A stretch of DNA of 64,000 bases from Bacillus pumilus (GTDB lineage: Bacteria > Bacillota > Bacilli > Bacillales > Bacillaceae): contig NZ_CP027116.1 in the NCBI RefSeq assembly GCF_003431975.1, positions 744,001 through 808,000 of the forward strand, read 5' to 3'. Positions 36,240 to 45,535 of this stretch are shown in pieces. Position 1 is the first letter of the stretch. Each line of letters begins with the position of its first letter. The notes under the pieces were generated by a model. That model made no database searches. It had not been told where the DNA came from and worked only from the letters and a program-made list of their open reading frames with translations. Both the position numbers and the translations under genes were made by a program.

Positions 36240-36746
36240 ATGTTTACAAAATTCTTACAAACGAATGTATGGGCAGCGATTATCCTTTTGGCAGCAAGAC
36301 TTTATATCGGATGGACTTGGCTGACATCTGGTATAGGAAAACTAACAGGCGGATTCGATGCATCAGGCTATTTACAATTTGCGATAGCTGAACCCGTTGT
36401 CAAAGATGGCCATCTCGTGTATCCGTTTTATGTATGGTTTTTAGAAAATGTCGCTTTGCCGAATGCTGGACTATTCAGTGCCATGGTCATGTGGGGAGAA
36501 ATCTTAGTAGGTCTAGGATTAATCGTTGGTTTGTTCACAACAACGGCAGCCTTTTTCGGAAGCATGATGAATGTCTCTTTCTTACTAGCTGGTACCGTCT
36601 CTGTTAACCCGCTTCTCTTGCTCATTGCTATCGTCATCATGGCAGCGAAAGGGAATGCTGGCAAATTTGGACTTGATTATGTCGCAGGTCCAGTCTTGAA
36701 ACGAAAAATGAAAAGAAAGCCGCATTTAGAAGTGGCTTCATCATAA
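36240..36746 (+). CDS. DoxX-family membrane protein
   Basis: A 168-residue protein with four membrane helices and the DoxX features AARLYIGWTWLTSGIGKLTGGF and a central VMWGEILVGLGLIVGLFTTTAAFFG. Relatives are the quinone-related DoxD subunit, CatD of B. subtilis and redox-associated membrane proteins. The basic C-terminal tail (KRKMKRKPH) is cytoplasmic. AAGGGAGG precedes the ATG. The twin redox-type operators upstream suggest control by NADH/NAD+ or oxygen. Confidence 0.85.
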   Translation: MFTKFLQTNVWAAIILLAARLYIGWTWLTSGIGKLTGGFDASGYLQFAIAEPVVKDGHLVYPFYVWFLENVALPNAGLFSAMVMWGEILVGLGLIVGLFTTTAAFFGSMMNVSFLLAGTVSVNPLLLLIAIVIMAAKGNAGKFGLDYVAGPVLKRKMKRKPHLEVASS

Positions 36747-36751
36747 AGAGA

Positions 36752-36786
36752 AAGCATCCTTGAGCAGAAGCTCAGGATGCTTTTTT
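36752..36786. terminator. Bidirectional terminator of doxX-like gene and yjgB-like gene
   Basis: AAAGCATCCTTGAGC pairs with GCTCAGGATGCTTT (bulged) followed by TTTT; an A-run precedes it. Confidence 0.85.
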
Positions 36787-36788
36787 AT

Positions 36789-37376
36789 TTAGGAATGAGC
36801 TTTCACCAAATTAATATGCAGGACAGTGAGCTCCTGCTGATTCACATCTGGGTCATGGCCGACGATGAATTCAAGCTCATAATCCCCGGTTCGATACACG
36901 TATTTTTTCTCTTTTGTCTGTGGGATGGTACTGACCGAATCAGCTTGTCCAAGTTGTTTCTTTAATAGGGAAGGGGTCATTCCGCCGATATTCGTTTCTT
37001 TTTCTACATTTGTACCGAAATAACGGATTTCGTCAATTTTGCCTTTTGTATCATAATGAAAAGCAAATCCCGGATTCCCCATTTCAGCATGGTAGATATC
37101 AAAGCTGCTTTGACCTGTTTCTGGGTATGGATTTCCCAGTTTATGATGAACATCTTTTTTTGTTTGAACACCCATTTTTAATCCTTCTGCATAGTACGGC
37201 ATTTGCCCTTTATGTGCCAGCTTATAAATATGATTTAATGCAGTTTTTGGACCTTGAGGAACGGATTGTTCAACTGCCGTTTTGGTCATGGCGTGTGCTG
37301 AGTCTGTAGGGCTGAAACCGATTAGGGCGAAAGAAGCGAGTGATGCAGTCACGACAAAAGCTGTTGTTTTTTTCAT
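36789..37376 (-). CDS. yjgB: Secreted YjgB-like protein (DUF4309)
   Basis: A 195-residue exported protein. The signal peptide of about 29 residues (MKKTTAFVVTASLASFALIG, cleavage near SAHA) precedes a DUF4309 domain: GMTPSLLKKQLGQADSV, FHYDTKGKIDEIRYFG, and YRTGDYELEFIV. This fold recalls small beta-rich cell-envelope lipocalin-like or SmpA-like proteins. YjgB is found in Bacillus exoproteomes; its role is unknown. AGGAGGAA stands upstream. Confidence 0.75.
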   Translation of the reverse strand: MKKTTAFVVTASLASFALIGFSPTDSAHAMTKTAVEQSVPQGPKTALNHIYKLAHKGQMPYYAEGLKMGVQTKKDVHHKLGNPYPETGQSSFDIYHAEMGNPGFAFHYDTKGKIDEIRYFGTNVEKETNIGGMTPSLLKKQLGQADSVSTIPQTKEKKYVYRTGDYELEFIVGHDPDVNQQELTVLHINLVKAHS

Positions 37377-37429
37377 GATAAATTCCTCCTTCTTCTTGTT
37401 ATACCCGGTGCAATTCCAGTCAAACGTGA

Positions 37430-37465
37430 AAAAAACCAGCTGATCAACGATCGGCTGGTTTTTTA
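37430..37465 (-). terminator. ltaS terminator
   Basis: AAAAAACCAGC..GATC pairs with GATCGGCTGGTTTTTT around CAAC. On the minus strand it follows the ltaS stop and ends in TTTTTT. Confidence 0.85.
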
Positions 37466-37475
37466 TATGAGAAAG

Positions 37476-39461
37476 TTATTTTGATGAAGAGCTGGATTCA
37501 CCTTTGGCGGAAGAGGAATCTTCTTCATCCTGTACTTTCTTTGTATAGTCATATTGATTGCGGTCAATCGGTGTAAAGCCTTTAGGCTTGTAGAAACGGA
37601 GTAAATCTTCGGTGACAATCTTATCAGATGTCTCAAGCATCTTTTTCACCGTTTCATTTTCTTGTGATGCCTTATCAGTCGGCTCAATTTTCTCGCCTGT
37701 TTTGTTGCTGTAATAGTTATTGCCTACTTTTGTGTAATCCTTAGAGACAAAGTCACCATTTCTAAATGGCACTAGCTCCTTGAAATTTTTCGATAAGATA
37801 TCAGAACCCGACATTAAATAGTTCTTCGTATCATCGCCAAGCAGGTGCAGAAGGGTTGGTGCGACATCGACTTCACCAGAGTATTTATGAATCTGTCCGC
37901 CTTTTACGCCTGGTACATGAATAAAGAGCGGTACACGCATGAGCTGCGCATTTTCATAATCTCCAATTTTTTGTCCTGTCACTTTTTCCATCGCTTCGTT
38001 ATGATTTTCAGAAATGCCGTAATGGTCACCATACATAATAACGACTGTATTGTCATAGAGACCAGACTTTTTCAAGTCGTTGAAGAACTGTTCAATCGCT
38101 TCGTCTAAGTAATGAGCGGATTGGAAGTAGTTATCGACGACAGAGTCTCCGAAGTCACCAGGCTCGAAATCAGTATCACCTTCATCCATTCCAAATGGGA
38201 AATGGTTTGATAACGAAATGAATTTCGAATAAAACGGCTGCTTCAAGTTTTCAAGCATTGGCATAGATTCTTTGAAGAACGGTTTGTCTTTCAGCCCATA
38301 GTTCTTCGTATCTTGCTCGTTCATATCGTAGTATTCAGAATCGTAAAATCTGTCATATCCAAAGGACTTAAACATTTCATTACGGTTCCAGAAGGTTTTC
38401 GTATTGCCATGGAATTCCGCTGACGTGTACTGATCCTTCTTCAGAATGCCAGGAATGGCTTGATACGTGTTTTGCGCTTTGTTAATAAAAACAGAGCCTT
38501 GTGATAATGGGAATAGCCCGGTATCCATCATAAATTCAGCATCTGACGTCTTTCCTTGTCCTGTTTGATGGAAGAAGTTATCAAAATAAAATGTTTTATT
38601 GTCGTGTGCCAATGAATTGAGAAATGGCGTTACTTCTTTTCCATTCACTTTATAATCAATAACAAAGTTTTGCAGAGATTCTAGAGAAATGGTAATCACG
38701 TTCATGCCTTTCGCTTTCCCGTAGTATGCCGGGTTAGGATCAGCGCTGTTCGCTTTTAAATAGTTCTCTACGTCTGTCACGTCATTTGAATTTGCCAGAG
38801 CACGCTGGCTGTTTGATTTCACATTTTGAATGGCATCAAACACAGTAAAGTTATAAGCACCCAAATACTTAACTAAATAATTGCGGTCGAACGATCTTGA
38901 TAAAAGTTCTGGACGATCAATCTCTGCAGCGATTAAGTTCATCACAAAGATCACAACAGAGGACACAAGGACGAGTCTAAACGATTTTGACTTTTGAACA
39001 GGTACAGTAGTTGTACTACTTGTTTGTTGCTGCCTTCTCATGCGAACTGCGAGTACGATCAAAATGATTGTATCCATAAAGTAAAACATATCAGTCCAAC
39101 GCATGAGTGAAAATGCACTATCACCTAATTGTCCGCCATTCGTTCCTGCCTGCATCACGGTAGGCAGCGTGATAAAGTCATTAAAGAATCGATAGTACAC
39201 GATGTTTGCGTAAAGCAAAAAAGACATGAAAAAGTGAATCACAATGATAGCGGCAGGCTGCCATTTTTTCTTGAACAATAAAGCAAAGCCAAGAAAGAAC
39301 AAGCTGGAGCTAATAGGATTCACGAAAAGCAAAATATGCTGAAGCACATTAGATATACCAAGTTTAAATTCAATTAAATAAGCAGAATACGTTTTGAGCC
39401 ACAATAAGATGGCTGCAATGACAAAGAAGCCGAGGCCTCGTTTTTGAATAAATGTTTTCAT
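37476..39461 (-). CDS. ltaS: Lipoteichoic acid synthase LtaS
   Basis: A 661-residue polytopic enzyme. Five N-terminal membrane helices (residues 1-190) lead to an extracellular sulfatase-type domain. Key residues are the nucleophile Thr in FFHQTGQGKTSDAEF near 300, the metal-binding YGDHYGI near 470, and HGNTKTFWNR. It polymerises glycerol phosphate from phosphatidylglycerol onto the glycolipid anchor. The C-terminus is Ser-rich and disordered. The frame extends 43 codons upstream, but ATG 39461 has AAAAGGAG and gives MKTFIQKRGLG, as in B. subtilis LtaS. Confidence 0.93.
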   Translation of the reverse strand: MKTFIQKRGLGFFVIAAILLWLKTYSAYLIEFKLGISNVLQHILLFVNPISSSLFFLGFALLFKKKWQPAAIIVIHFFMSFLLYANIVYYRFFNDFITLPTVMQAGTNGGQLGDSAFSLMRWTDMFYFMDTIILIVLAVRMRRQQQTSSTTTVPVQKSKSFRLVLVSSVVIFVMNLIAAEIDRPELLSRSFDRNYLVKYLGAYNFTVFDAIQNVKSNSQRALANSNDVTDVENYLKANSADPNPAYYGKAKGMNVITISLESLQNFVIDYKVNGKEVTPFLNSLAHDNKTFYFDNFFHQTGQGKTSDAEFMMDTGLFPLSQGSVFINKAQNTYQAIPGILKKDQYTSAEFHGNTKTFWNRNEMFKSFGYDRFYDSEYYDMNEQDTKNYGLKDKPFFKESMPMLENLKQPFYSKFISLSNHFPFGMDEGDTDFEPGDFGDSVVDNYFQSAHYLDEAIEQFFNDLKKSGLYDNTVVIMYGDHYGISENHNEAMEKVTGQKIGDYENAQLMRVPLFIHVPGVKGGQIHKYSGEVDVAPTLLHLLGDDTKNYLMSGSDILSKNFKELVPFRNGDFVSKDYTKVGNNYYSNKTGEKIEPTDKASQENETVKKMLETSDKIVTEDLLRFYKPKGFTPIDRNQYDYTKKVQDEEDSSSAKGESSSSSK

Positions 39462-40039
39462 TGAAACACTCCTTTTCTCCGATACACGGAAGAGGCGGAA
39501 CGAAAGAAAACGAACCATTAGAATATACCATGAAATGCTCAAATAGAAAAGTGATAACCGGCGAAGAGCATTAGCAGCCTGTCCGAGCAATAAAAGGGAT
39601 GAAAACGAAAATATTCGCTCTTCGAAAAACTTTTTATGAAATTCATCCTAATATTGACAGAAGATTCTGTTATTTTCCAGTTGCTATATCAATAAAACAG
39701 GTAAAAAGACACAAGTCTAAAGAATTAATTTGGTTTCTACAATGGTGATTTAAAGGGTATTTCCATTGTTTCTTAATGTTTATGCAGGTTAAGTAAAAAA
39801 AATGAGCATATGAGTAGGGAAATAACGTGGATAAATCTTCCTGTAATAAAATATATTGATATATTTTTTCGTTTCATTAACATAATGGTTTTGATGTGTT
39901 TTGTAAGGGTTTTATTTATTTTGATGAATGAACAAATTATCTAAATATACTTAAGTGAGCATTTCGAGACTATAAACTTTTGAATTGGGGTCGATATAGA
40001 CTTTGACAGGAAATCTTCCATTGAAAGGATTGATAGTAT
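39462..40039. other. Intergenic region between ltaS and the PLP decarboxylase
   Basis: A divergent region of about 580 bp, strongly AT-rich in its right two thirds, with no gene I can support. It must hold both promoters. A GTTTC..GGGTAT arrangement near 39732-39765 has a spacer too long for a good SigB site. Confidence 0.5.
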
Positions 40040-41698
40040 ATGACTGTACGAGCAAACAACCTCGTTCAGAACTGGTTTCCGAGTGAGGACGGAAATGCAG
40101 CAGAGCGTAAAGAACTCATCAAATTGATGGAGCAGATTGTTTCAGGGGTCGATCACCTAAAAGATCCGAACCGTGCACACCTAAAGGGTGAAAAGAATCG
40201 TGAGGAGGATTTTTACCAAAAGCTCACTGAAACAAGTCAAATTCCGATGAACGGGCAGCAAGCGGAACTTGTGAATGAAGAATTACTGAAGCTTTTACAT
40301 AACCATCCTTACCACACAAAGTATTTCTTCACGAACATTTTGCCGATGGCAAGTACACCAGGAATTCTAGGCATGCTGACAGCTATGCTGGTAAATGGAA
40401 ACAACCTATGGGATGTGTATGGACCAGCAGGAGCGGAAGCTGAGGTCAGAGTGGTCTCAATGATGTCTAAGCTCATCGGATATGATCCAAGTGTGAGCGG
40501 GGGATATACAACATGGGGAGGTCAAGGAGCCATTTTCTCAGGACTGCGTTTAGCGATTGCAAAAGTTGCGCCAGAGTCACTGCGAAAAGGAGTTCCGCAA
40601 AACCTTTATGCGTTTTGTTCTGATGCGGCACATTACAGCTTATTTAAGTCAATGGAAGCAACAGGACTTGGCACAGACAACTTGATCAGAATTAAAACGA
40701 ATAAAGATCATTCGATGGATATGGAAGATTTGCGTTGTCAAATGGAACGTGTTGCACAAAATGGCGGAATTCCCGTTTATATTGTCGCAACAACCGGAAC
40801 AACAGATGCCATTGCAATTGATGATGTAAAAGGGGTACGTGAAACAGCAGAAGCCATTGCTGAGGAGTATGGTCTAAAGGTGCCGCATATTCATGCGGAT
40901 TCAGCGCTCGGCGGATTCTTTGCTTTCTTTAATGAGTATGATCTAGCTGAAAACCCGTTGCAATTCTCAGACGGTGTTCTTCGTATGCTAAAAGAAATCA
41001 AAGCGAAATTCCAGCATCTTTCTCTTGCTGACACGATGTGCTTTGACTTTCAAAAGCTCGGCCAAACACCTTACACATCTAGTTTATTCTTAGTGAAAAA
41101 CGCAGTAGACCTAAAGCGTTTAGATCTGGAAGAACAAGAGACACCATACGTTGGTCATAGAGGCTACGGCGAATACCATACGGGTTATACACTGGAGTGC
41201 TCGAGAATGGGGAGCTCTATCAGTATGCTGAGTGTGCTATTAACGTTTGGAGTTGAAGGCTATCAGCGCTTGCTCGGTCAATTCTTAGAAGTGAACCTTG
41301 CCTTCAGAGAAGCACTCAGCCAAGAAATACCGCAAGCAGAAGTCGTGAATGATGACAACGTTGGAATGGCTACATTATTTAGAATTTACCTGGACGGCTC
41401 ACCTCGTTTTCAAGAAGAAATTTCAGGTGAAGCGACGGCAATGGAAATTGAGCGTAACAATGAATTAAACAAAATGCTGTTTGAAAAACTTGGAGAGAAA
41501 AGAGACGAAATGTTCTTTGGCGATACAACGAAGTTTTTACTTGTTCATGCAAAAGAAGGACAAGAATTCTATCTAAGTGTTAGTAAGTTTTTTGTCATCT
41601 CACCTTATACGTTACCAGAGCATATCCCGCATATCGTATCTTATTTAAAAGATGTCATTGCATCTGTTTGTGGACAATTTGAACATGTACATGCTTAA
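40040..41698 (+). CDS. Group II PLP-dependent amino acid decarboxylase
   Basis: A 552-residue fold-type I PLP enzyme of the glutamate/aromatic/diaminobutyrate decarboxylase group. PLP contacts: Thr cluster ATTGTTDAIAIDD, HADSALGGFF with the Asp that binds the pyridine N, and the Schiff-base Lys in DFQKLGQTPY near residue 339. A helical N-terminal region (1-90) is typical of GAD and PanP-like enzymes. The substrate cannot be decided; glutamate, aspartate, diaminobutyrate or aromatic amino acids are possible. AAAGGATTGATAGT precedes the ATG. A chemoreceptor gene follows after 31 bp and is probably cotranscribed. Confidence 0.8.
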   Translation: MTVRANNLVQNWFPSEDGNAAERKELIKLMEQIVSGVDHLKDPNRAHLKGEKNREEDFYQKLTETSQIPMNGQQAELVNEELLKLLHNHPYHTKYFFTNILPMASTPGILGMLTAMLVNGNNLWDVYGPAGAEAEVRVVSMMSKLIGYDPSVSGGYTTWGGQGAIFSGLRLAIAKVAPESLRKGVPQNLYAFCSDAAHYSLFKSMEATGLGTDNLIRIKTNKDHSMDMEDLRCQMERVAQNGGIPVYIVATTGTTDAIAIDDVKGVRETAEAIAEEYGLKVPHIHADSALGGFFAFFNEYDLAENPLQFSDGVLRMLKEIKAKFQHLSLADTMCFDFQKLGQTPYTSSLFLVKNAVDLKRLDLEEQETPYVGHRGYGEYHTGYTLECSRMGSSISMLSVLLTFGVEGYQRLLGQFLEVNLAFREALSQEIPQAEVVNDDNVGMATLFRIYLDGSPRFQEEISGEATAMEIERNNELNKMLFEKLGEKRDEMFFGDTTKFLLVHAKEGQEFYLSVSKFFVISPYTLPEHIPHIVSYLKDVIASVCGQFEHVHA

Positions 41699-41729
41699 AT
41701 CAAATCTGAGAGTGGAGATGTAGGAAAAA

Positions 41730-43454
41730 ATGGCGAAACAAAGGAAATTTGGAGGATACACGATATCCTCTAAAATCATGTCAGTCGTTGTCGTAACATT
41801 ACTCGCAACCGTGGCACTATTCGTTCTAACATTTTATCTAGTCAGCCAGGATTTATCATCCCAGTTATTAAAACAATTTGATTATCGATTAACAACAGAT
41901 ATTGATACAGCGAAGAAAGAGATCGATAATATGGATGGAAACGTCCTTGGTATGAGCGGGAAAGATGATCCCCTTTATGTGGAGGTCAAAAAGAAATTCA
42001 CAGAGCTTCAAGAAGATCATACGCTTGAGAACTTATACGTGCTATCTAATAAAGGCGGCAAAGAAAGAATTATTATATTAACCGGGGAAGAAAATGATTT
42101 TGATCAAGATTATGCTTTTTCAGAAGAGATGAAACAAGCGCTCTCTGAAGATAAAATGGTCAAAAGTGATATTTACAAAGATTCATTTGGTACACATAAA
42201 TCGGTCTTTTTGCCAATCAAGGATTCAGGTGGTGAGCTGACGGGGATTTTAGGCATTGATTTAGATGCCTCTGTCGTGCCTCAAACAACGCAGAAATTGA
42301 TGATCTATATCACAGTGGCATCTGCCATTGTGCTTATCGGTGGATTACTCTTCTCATACTTCATGGGAAGACGAATTGCGAAACCAGCTCGTTCGTTGAT
42401 GGAATCAGCGAACCGAATTGCAGATGGGGATTTAACCGGTATGGTAGAGATTGAAAGTAAAGATGAGATCGGTCAACTTGCCGCATCCTTCCAAAAGATG
42501 CAGGGACGGATTAAAGAGCTCATTTCGAAAATCTCACACTCATCTAGTGAAGTGTCGAAAATGTCTTCACAGCTTCGTACGGTGACGACCGAATCAAGTC
42601 AAAGTGCGCAGCAAGTGTCAGAAGCCATGACGAATATGAGTGAAGGAATCAATGATTCTGTCGCAAATATTAACGATTGTACGACATCTGTTGCAGAGAT
42701 CGATACTCAAATCGAAGGCGTCACAAAAGAAGTTGATGAAATGAAATCTGTTTCATCTGACGTACAAGAGCAATCAGAATCTGGGCAAAAACTAGTGAAT
42801 CATGTGCTCGATCATCTGAATATGCTACATGACAAGATGACCAACTCAAAGCAGGCAGCAGAAGAATTACAATCCCATTCAACGGAGATTGAAAGTGTCA
42901 TCTCGATTATTACGGACATTTCAGCGCAAACGAATCTTCTTGCACTGAATGCTTCAATTGAAGCGGCACGTGTTGGAGAAGAAGGAAAAGGGTTTGCGGT
43001 TGTGGCAGATGAGGTGCGTAAATTAGCAGAGCAATCAGCAGATGCAGCTAAAACCGTTTCAGACCTCGTTATCGGCACACAGGAAAACAGTCAGCGCGTT
43101 CTTGAAAGTGTAGAGGAAAGTGGTAAAGCAGTGGAAGAGGGACGTGAGCAAATGGAAGGCACGTCACAAAACTTCGCTGTGATTTACGACGGCGTGTCTC
43201 AGTTTGCAACAAGAACGAACAATTTACTTGCTTCTATTAAGCAAGTAGAACGAGCATATCAAACGATTTCTACATCAATTGAACAAATTTCGGTTGTATC
43301 AGAAGAACATGCGGCCAGCTCCCAAGAAGTAGCGGCAGCAACAGAACAGCAAAGTGCTGGCATGCAGCAAATTTCAAGTGCGATTGAACAACTCTCTGAT
43401 ATGTCAGAGGACTTAGCACATATGGTTTCTACCTTCAAAATCGACAATAAATAA
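41730..43454 (+). CDS. Methyl-accepting chemotaxis protein
   Basis: A 574-residue receptor. TM1 lies near residues 17-38, then an extracellular sensing domain of about 150 residues with Cache-like character ([31 protein letters not shown]), TM2 near 189-212, HAMP ([18 protein letters not shown]) and a long signalling coiled coil. The hairpin tip is [20 protein letters not shown], with adaptation residues in Glu/Gln-rich segments. It resembles B. subtilis YvaQ-type receptors. Its position directly after the decarboxylase suggests that it senses the substrate or product. Ligand unknown. Confidence 0.88.
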   Translation: MAKQRKFGGYTISSKIMSVVVVTLLATVALFVLTFYLVSQDLSSQLLKQFDYRLTTDIDTAKKEIDNMDGNVLGMSGKDDPLYVEVKKKFTELQEDHTLENLYVLSNKGGKERIIILTGEENDFDQDYAFSEEMKQALSEDKMVKSDIYKDSFGTHKSVFLPIKDSGGELTGILGIDLDASVVPQTTQKLMIYITVASAIVLIGGLLFSYFMGRRIAKPARSLMESANRIADGDLTGMVEIESKDEIGQLAASFQKMQGRIKELISKISHSSSEVSKMSSQLRTVTTESSQSAQQVSEAMTNMSEGINDSVANINDCTTSVAEIDTQIEGVTKEVDEMKSVSSDVQEQSESGQKLVNHVLDHLNMLHDKMTNSKQAAEELQSHSTEIESVISIITDISAQTNLLALNASIEAARVGEEGKGFAVVADEVRKLAEQSADAAKTVSDLVIGTQENSQRVLESVEESGKAVEEGREQMEGTSQNFAVIYDGVSQFATRTNNLLASIKQVERAYQTISTSIEQISVVSEEHAASSQEVAAATEQQSAGMQQISSAIEQLSDMSEDLAHMVSTFKIDNK

Positions 43455-43458
43455 CGAG

Positions 43459-43491
43459 AAAGCTGACTCTTGTGAGAGAGTCAGCTTTTTT
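43459..43491 (+). terminator. Terminator of the decarboxylase-chemoreceptor unit
   Basis: AAGCTGACTCT pairs with AGAGTCAGCTT around TGTGAG, followed by TTTTTG. Confidence 0.9.
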
Positions 43492-43533
43492 GCTATGCTT
43501 AAACAAATTGTTGCAGGCGAAAGGAGAAACGCC

Positions 43534-43920
43534 ATGGATTTTGCGCAGAGATTATCAGAAGAACGGATCAAAAAAGCGATGGATAACGGGGCTTTTGAAG
43601 GATTATCTGGCTTTGGCAAACCTCTGCCTAAAGATGACGCTGCTCATGTGCCTGAAGAACTAAGAATGGGCTACCGGATGATGAAAAATGCTGGCTTTGC
43701 TGGGGAAGAAACGGCACTAAAAAAAGAGCTTATGACCGTCAAAGAGTTACTTCATGCAAGTATAGATGGAGAGGAAAGAAAGAGACTTTCTCTCATATGT
43801 GAAGAAAAACAAAAACGACTGGATGAACTCACATCTAAGCGCCAAACTTTTGCCCGTCCAGCCTCCTCCTTTTATAAAAACAGGGTCTACGAAAAATTAA
43901 CGGAGCATAAAAAAAGATGA
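43534..43920 (+). CDS. yflB: DnaJ-C28-like DUF1992 protein YflB
   Basis: A 128-residue soluble protein of the DUF1992 family. The diagnostic segments are ERIKKAMDNGAFEGLSGFGKPLP and MGYRMMKNAGF, also found in the eukaryotic DNAJC28 protein but without a J domain. Function unknown. ATG 43534 has AAAGGAG upstream; the 13 extra codons from 43495 lie in the preceding terminator region and are not used. Confidence 0.85.
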   Translation: MDFAQRLSEERIKKAMDNGAFEGLSGFGKPLPKDDAAHVPEELRMGYRMMKNAGFAGEETALKKELMTVKELLHASIDGEERKRLSLICEEKQKRLDELTSKRQTFARPASSFYKNRVYEKLTEHKKR

Positions 43921-43927
43921 TGACACG

Positions 43928-43962
43928 AAGCCTCTCCTGAGCACATTGAGGGGGCTTTTTTT
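43928..43962 (+). terminator. yflB terminator
   Basis: AAGCC(T)CTC pairs with GAG(G)GGCTT with a long loop, followed by TTTTTTT. Confidence 0.75.
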
Positions 43963-43984
43963 ATGAAAGCGCTACATTTTGTTG

Positions 43985-44037
43985 TTGACTACATGTATAT
44001 ACAAATATAAAATAAGAATCAAACATGTATATACAAG
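43985..44037 (+). promoter_or_regulatory. treP promoter with twin TreR operators
   Basis: The promoter TTGACT-N17-TAAAAT begins at 43985. The palindrome TGTATATACA occurs at 43994-44003, between -35 and -10, and again at 44026-44035. The 32-bp spacing places both on the same DNA face. TreR (encoded at the end of the operon) should bind both and be released by trehalose-6-phosphate. Confidence 0.85.
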
Positions 44038-44083
44038 TTTTTGGTTCTTTTTTCTTATAAAAAACGATCTCGGAGGGGATAGC

Positions 44084-45520
44084 ATGGCTGAATACCAGGC
44101 AGCAGCAGATCAGATTGTGAAAGCCATCGGCGGCAAAGAAAATATTGATCAAGCGACACATTGTGTGACAAGGCTGCGCTTTGTGCTGAAGGATGAAGGA
44201 AAGGTTGATGAGAAAGCACTTGAACAAATAGAAGAAGTAAAGGGATCTTTCTCAGCGAACGGTCAATACCAAGTGGTGATCGGCCAAGGGGTCGTCAATC
44301 GGATATATGCCGAAATGGTGAAACAGACAGGGATTGGGGAAGCCACAAAAGAGGACGTGAAGCGTGCCTCTGATCAAAAATTAAATCCATTGCAGCGTGC
44401 TGTGAAAACGCTTGCGGATATTTTTATTCCGATTCTTCCTGCCATCGTCACCGCCGGTTTATTAATGGGGATTAATAATATTTTAACTGCTCCTGATATT
44501 TTCTTTGATCAAAAATCGATTGTAGATGTGTATCCGGCATGGGCAGATTTAGCGAATATGATCAACTTGATTGCAGGCACTGCCTTCACATTCCTGCCCG
44601 CATTAATCGGCTGGTCAGCCGTGAAGCGGTTTGGGGGAAATCCGCTTTTAGGGATGGTCCTTGGACTCATGCTCGTACATCCAGATTTATTAAATGCGTG
44701 GGGCTATGGAGCGGCTGAAAAGTCCGGTGAGATTCCTGTCTGGAATTTGTTTGGACTTGAAGTGCAAAAGGTAGGCTATCAAGGACAGGTCCTTCCGATA
44801 CTCGTTGCCTCGTATTTATTAGCGAAGCTCGAATTGTTTATTACAAAACGAACACCTGAAAGCATTCAGCTATTAGTGGTTGCACCGATTACGTTATTAG
44901 TCATTGGCTTTTTATCCTTTATCGTCATCGGACCTATTACATTTGCAATCGGTAACGTGTTAACATCTGGACTTGTCGCTGTATTCCAGCAGTTCGCAGC
45001 ACTAGGCGGTCTATTATATGGCGGTTTGTATGCAGCGTTAGTGATTACAGGGATGCACCATACTTTCCTCGCTGTTGATATTCAATTAATTAATTCAAAA
45101 CTGCATGGCACGTTTCTATGGCCGATGCTCGCACTGTCTAATATTGCACAAGGATCAGCCGCACTTGCGATGATGTTTGTATTGAAAGATGAAAAGCAAA
45201 AAGGTCTCTCGCTCACATCAAGTATTTCCGCTTACTTAGGAATTACCGAGCCAGCGATGTTTGGTGTCAATTTGCGCTATCGATTCCCATTTATTTTTGC
45301 GCTCATTAGCTCTGGTTTAGCCGGTATGTTTATCGCCTCTCAAGGGGTGCTGGCAAGCTCAGTTGGTGTTGGAGGCATTCCTGGAATCTTCTCTATTATC
45401 CCGAAATATTGGGGCGCATTTGCGATAGGGATGGTCATTGTACTCATCGTCCCATTCATCGGCACCCTTTTGTATGCAAAGCTGAAAAAGAAAAAAGATG
45501 TTTCACAAGAACTTAACTAG
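44084..45520 (+). CDS. treP: Trehalose PTS transporter EIIBC (TreP)
   Basis: A 478-residue permease. The EIIB domain (1-80) holds the phosphocysteine in DQATHCVTRLRF. The EIIC domain follows, with GMHHTFLAVDIQLIN and GITEPAMFGVNLRYR, the sucrose/trehalose-type EIIC signature. It imports trehalose as trehalose-6-phosphate. ATG 44084 follows CGGAGGGG; the upstream part of the frame runs through the operators and cannot be translated. treA follows after 15 bp. Confidence 0.93.
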   Translation: MAEYQAAADQIVKAIGGKENIDQATHCVTRLRFVLKDEGKVDEKALEQIEEVKGSFSANGQYQVVIGQGVVNRIYAEMVKQTGIGEATKEDVKRASDQKLNPLQRAVKTLADIFIPILPAIVTAGLLMGINNILTAPDIFFDQKSIVDVYPAWADLANMINLIAGTAFTFLPALIGWSAVKRFGGNPLLGMVLGLMLVHPDLLNAWGYGAAEKSGEIPVWNLFGLEVQKVGYQGQVLPILVASYLLAKLELFITKRTPESIQLLVVAPITLLVIGFLSFIVIGPITFAIGNVLTSGLVAVFQQFAALGGLLYGGLYAALVITGMHHTFLAVDIQLINSKLHGTFLWPMLALSNIAQGSAALAMMFVLKDEKQKGLSLTSSISAYLGITEPAMFGVNLRYRFPFIFALISSGLAGMFIASQGVLASSVGVGGIPGIFSIIPKYWGAFAIGMVIVLIVPFIGTLLYAKLKKKKDVSQELN

Positions 45521-45535
45521 TGGTGGTGGAGGAAA

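Noticed and set aside
39732..39765. SigB promoter upstream of the PLP decarboxylase
   Set aside because: GTTTC and GGGTAT are present, but the spacer of about 16 bases is too long and the distance to the gene is about 280 bp.
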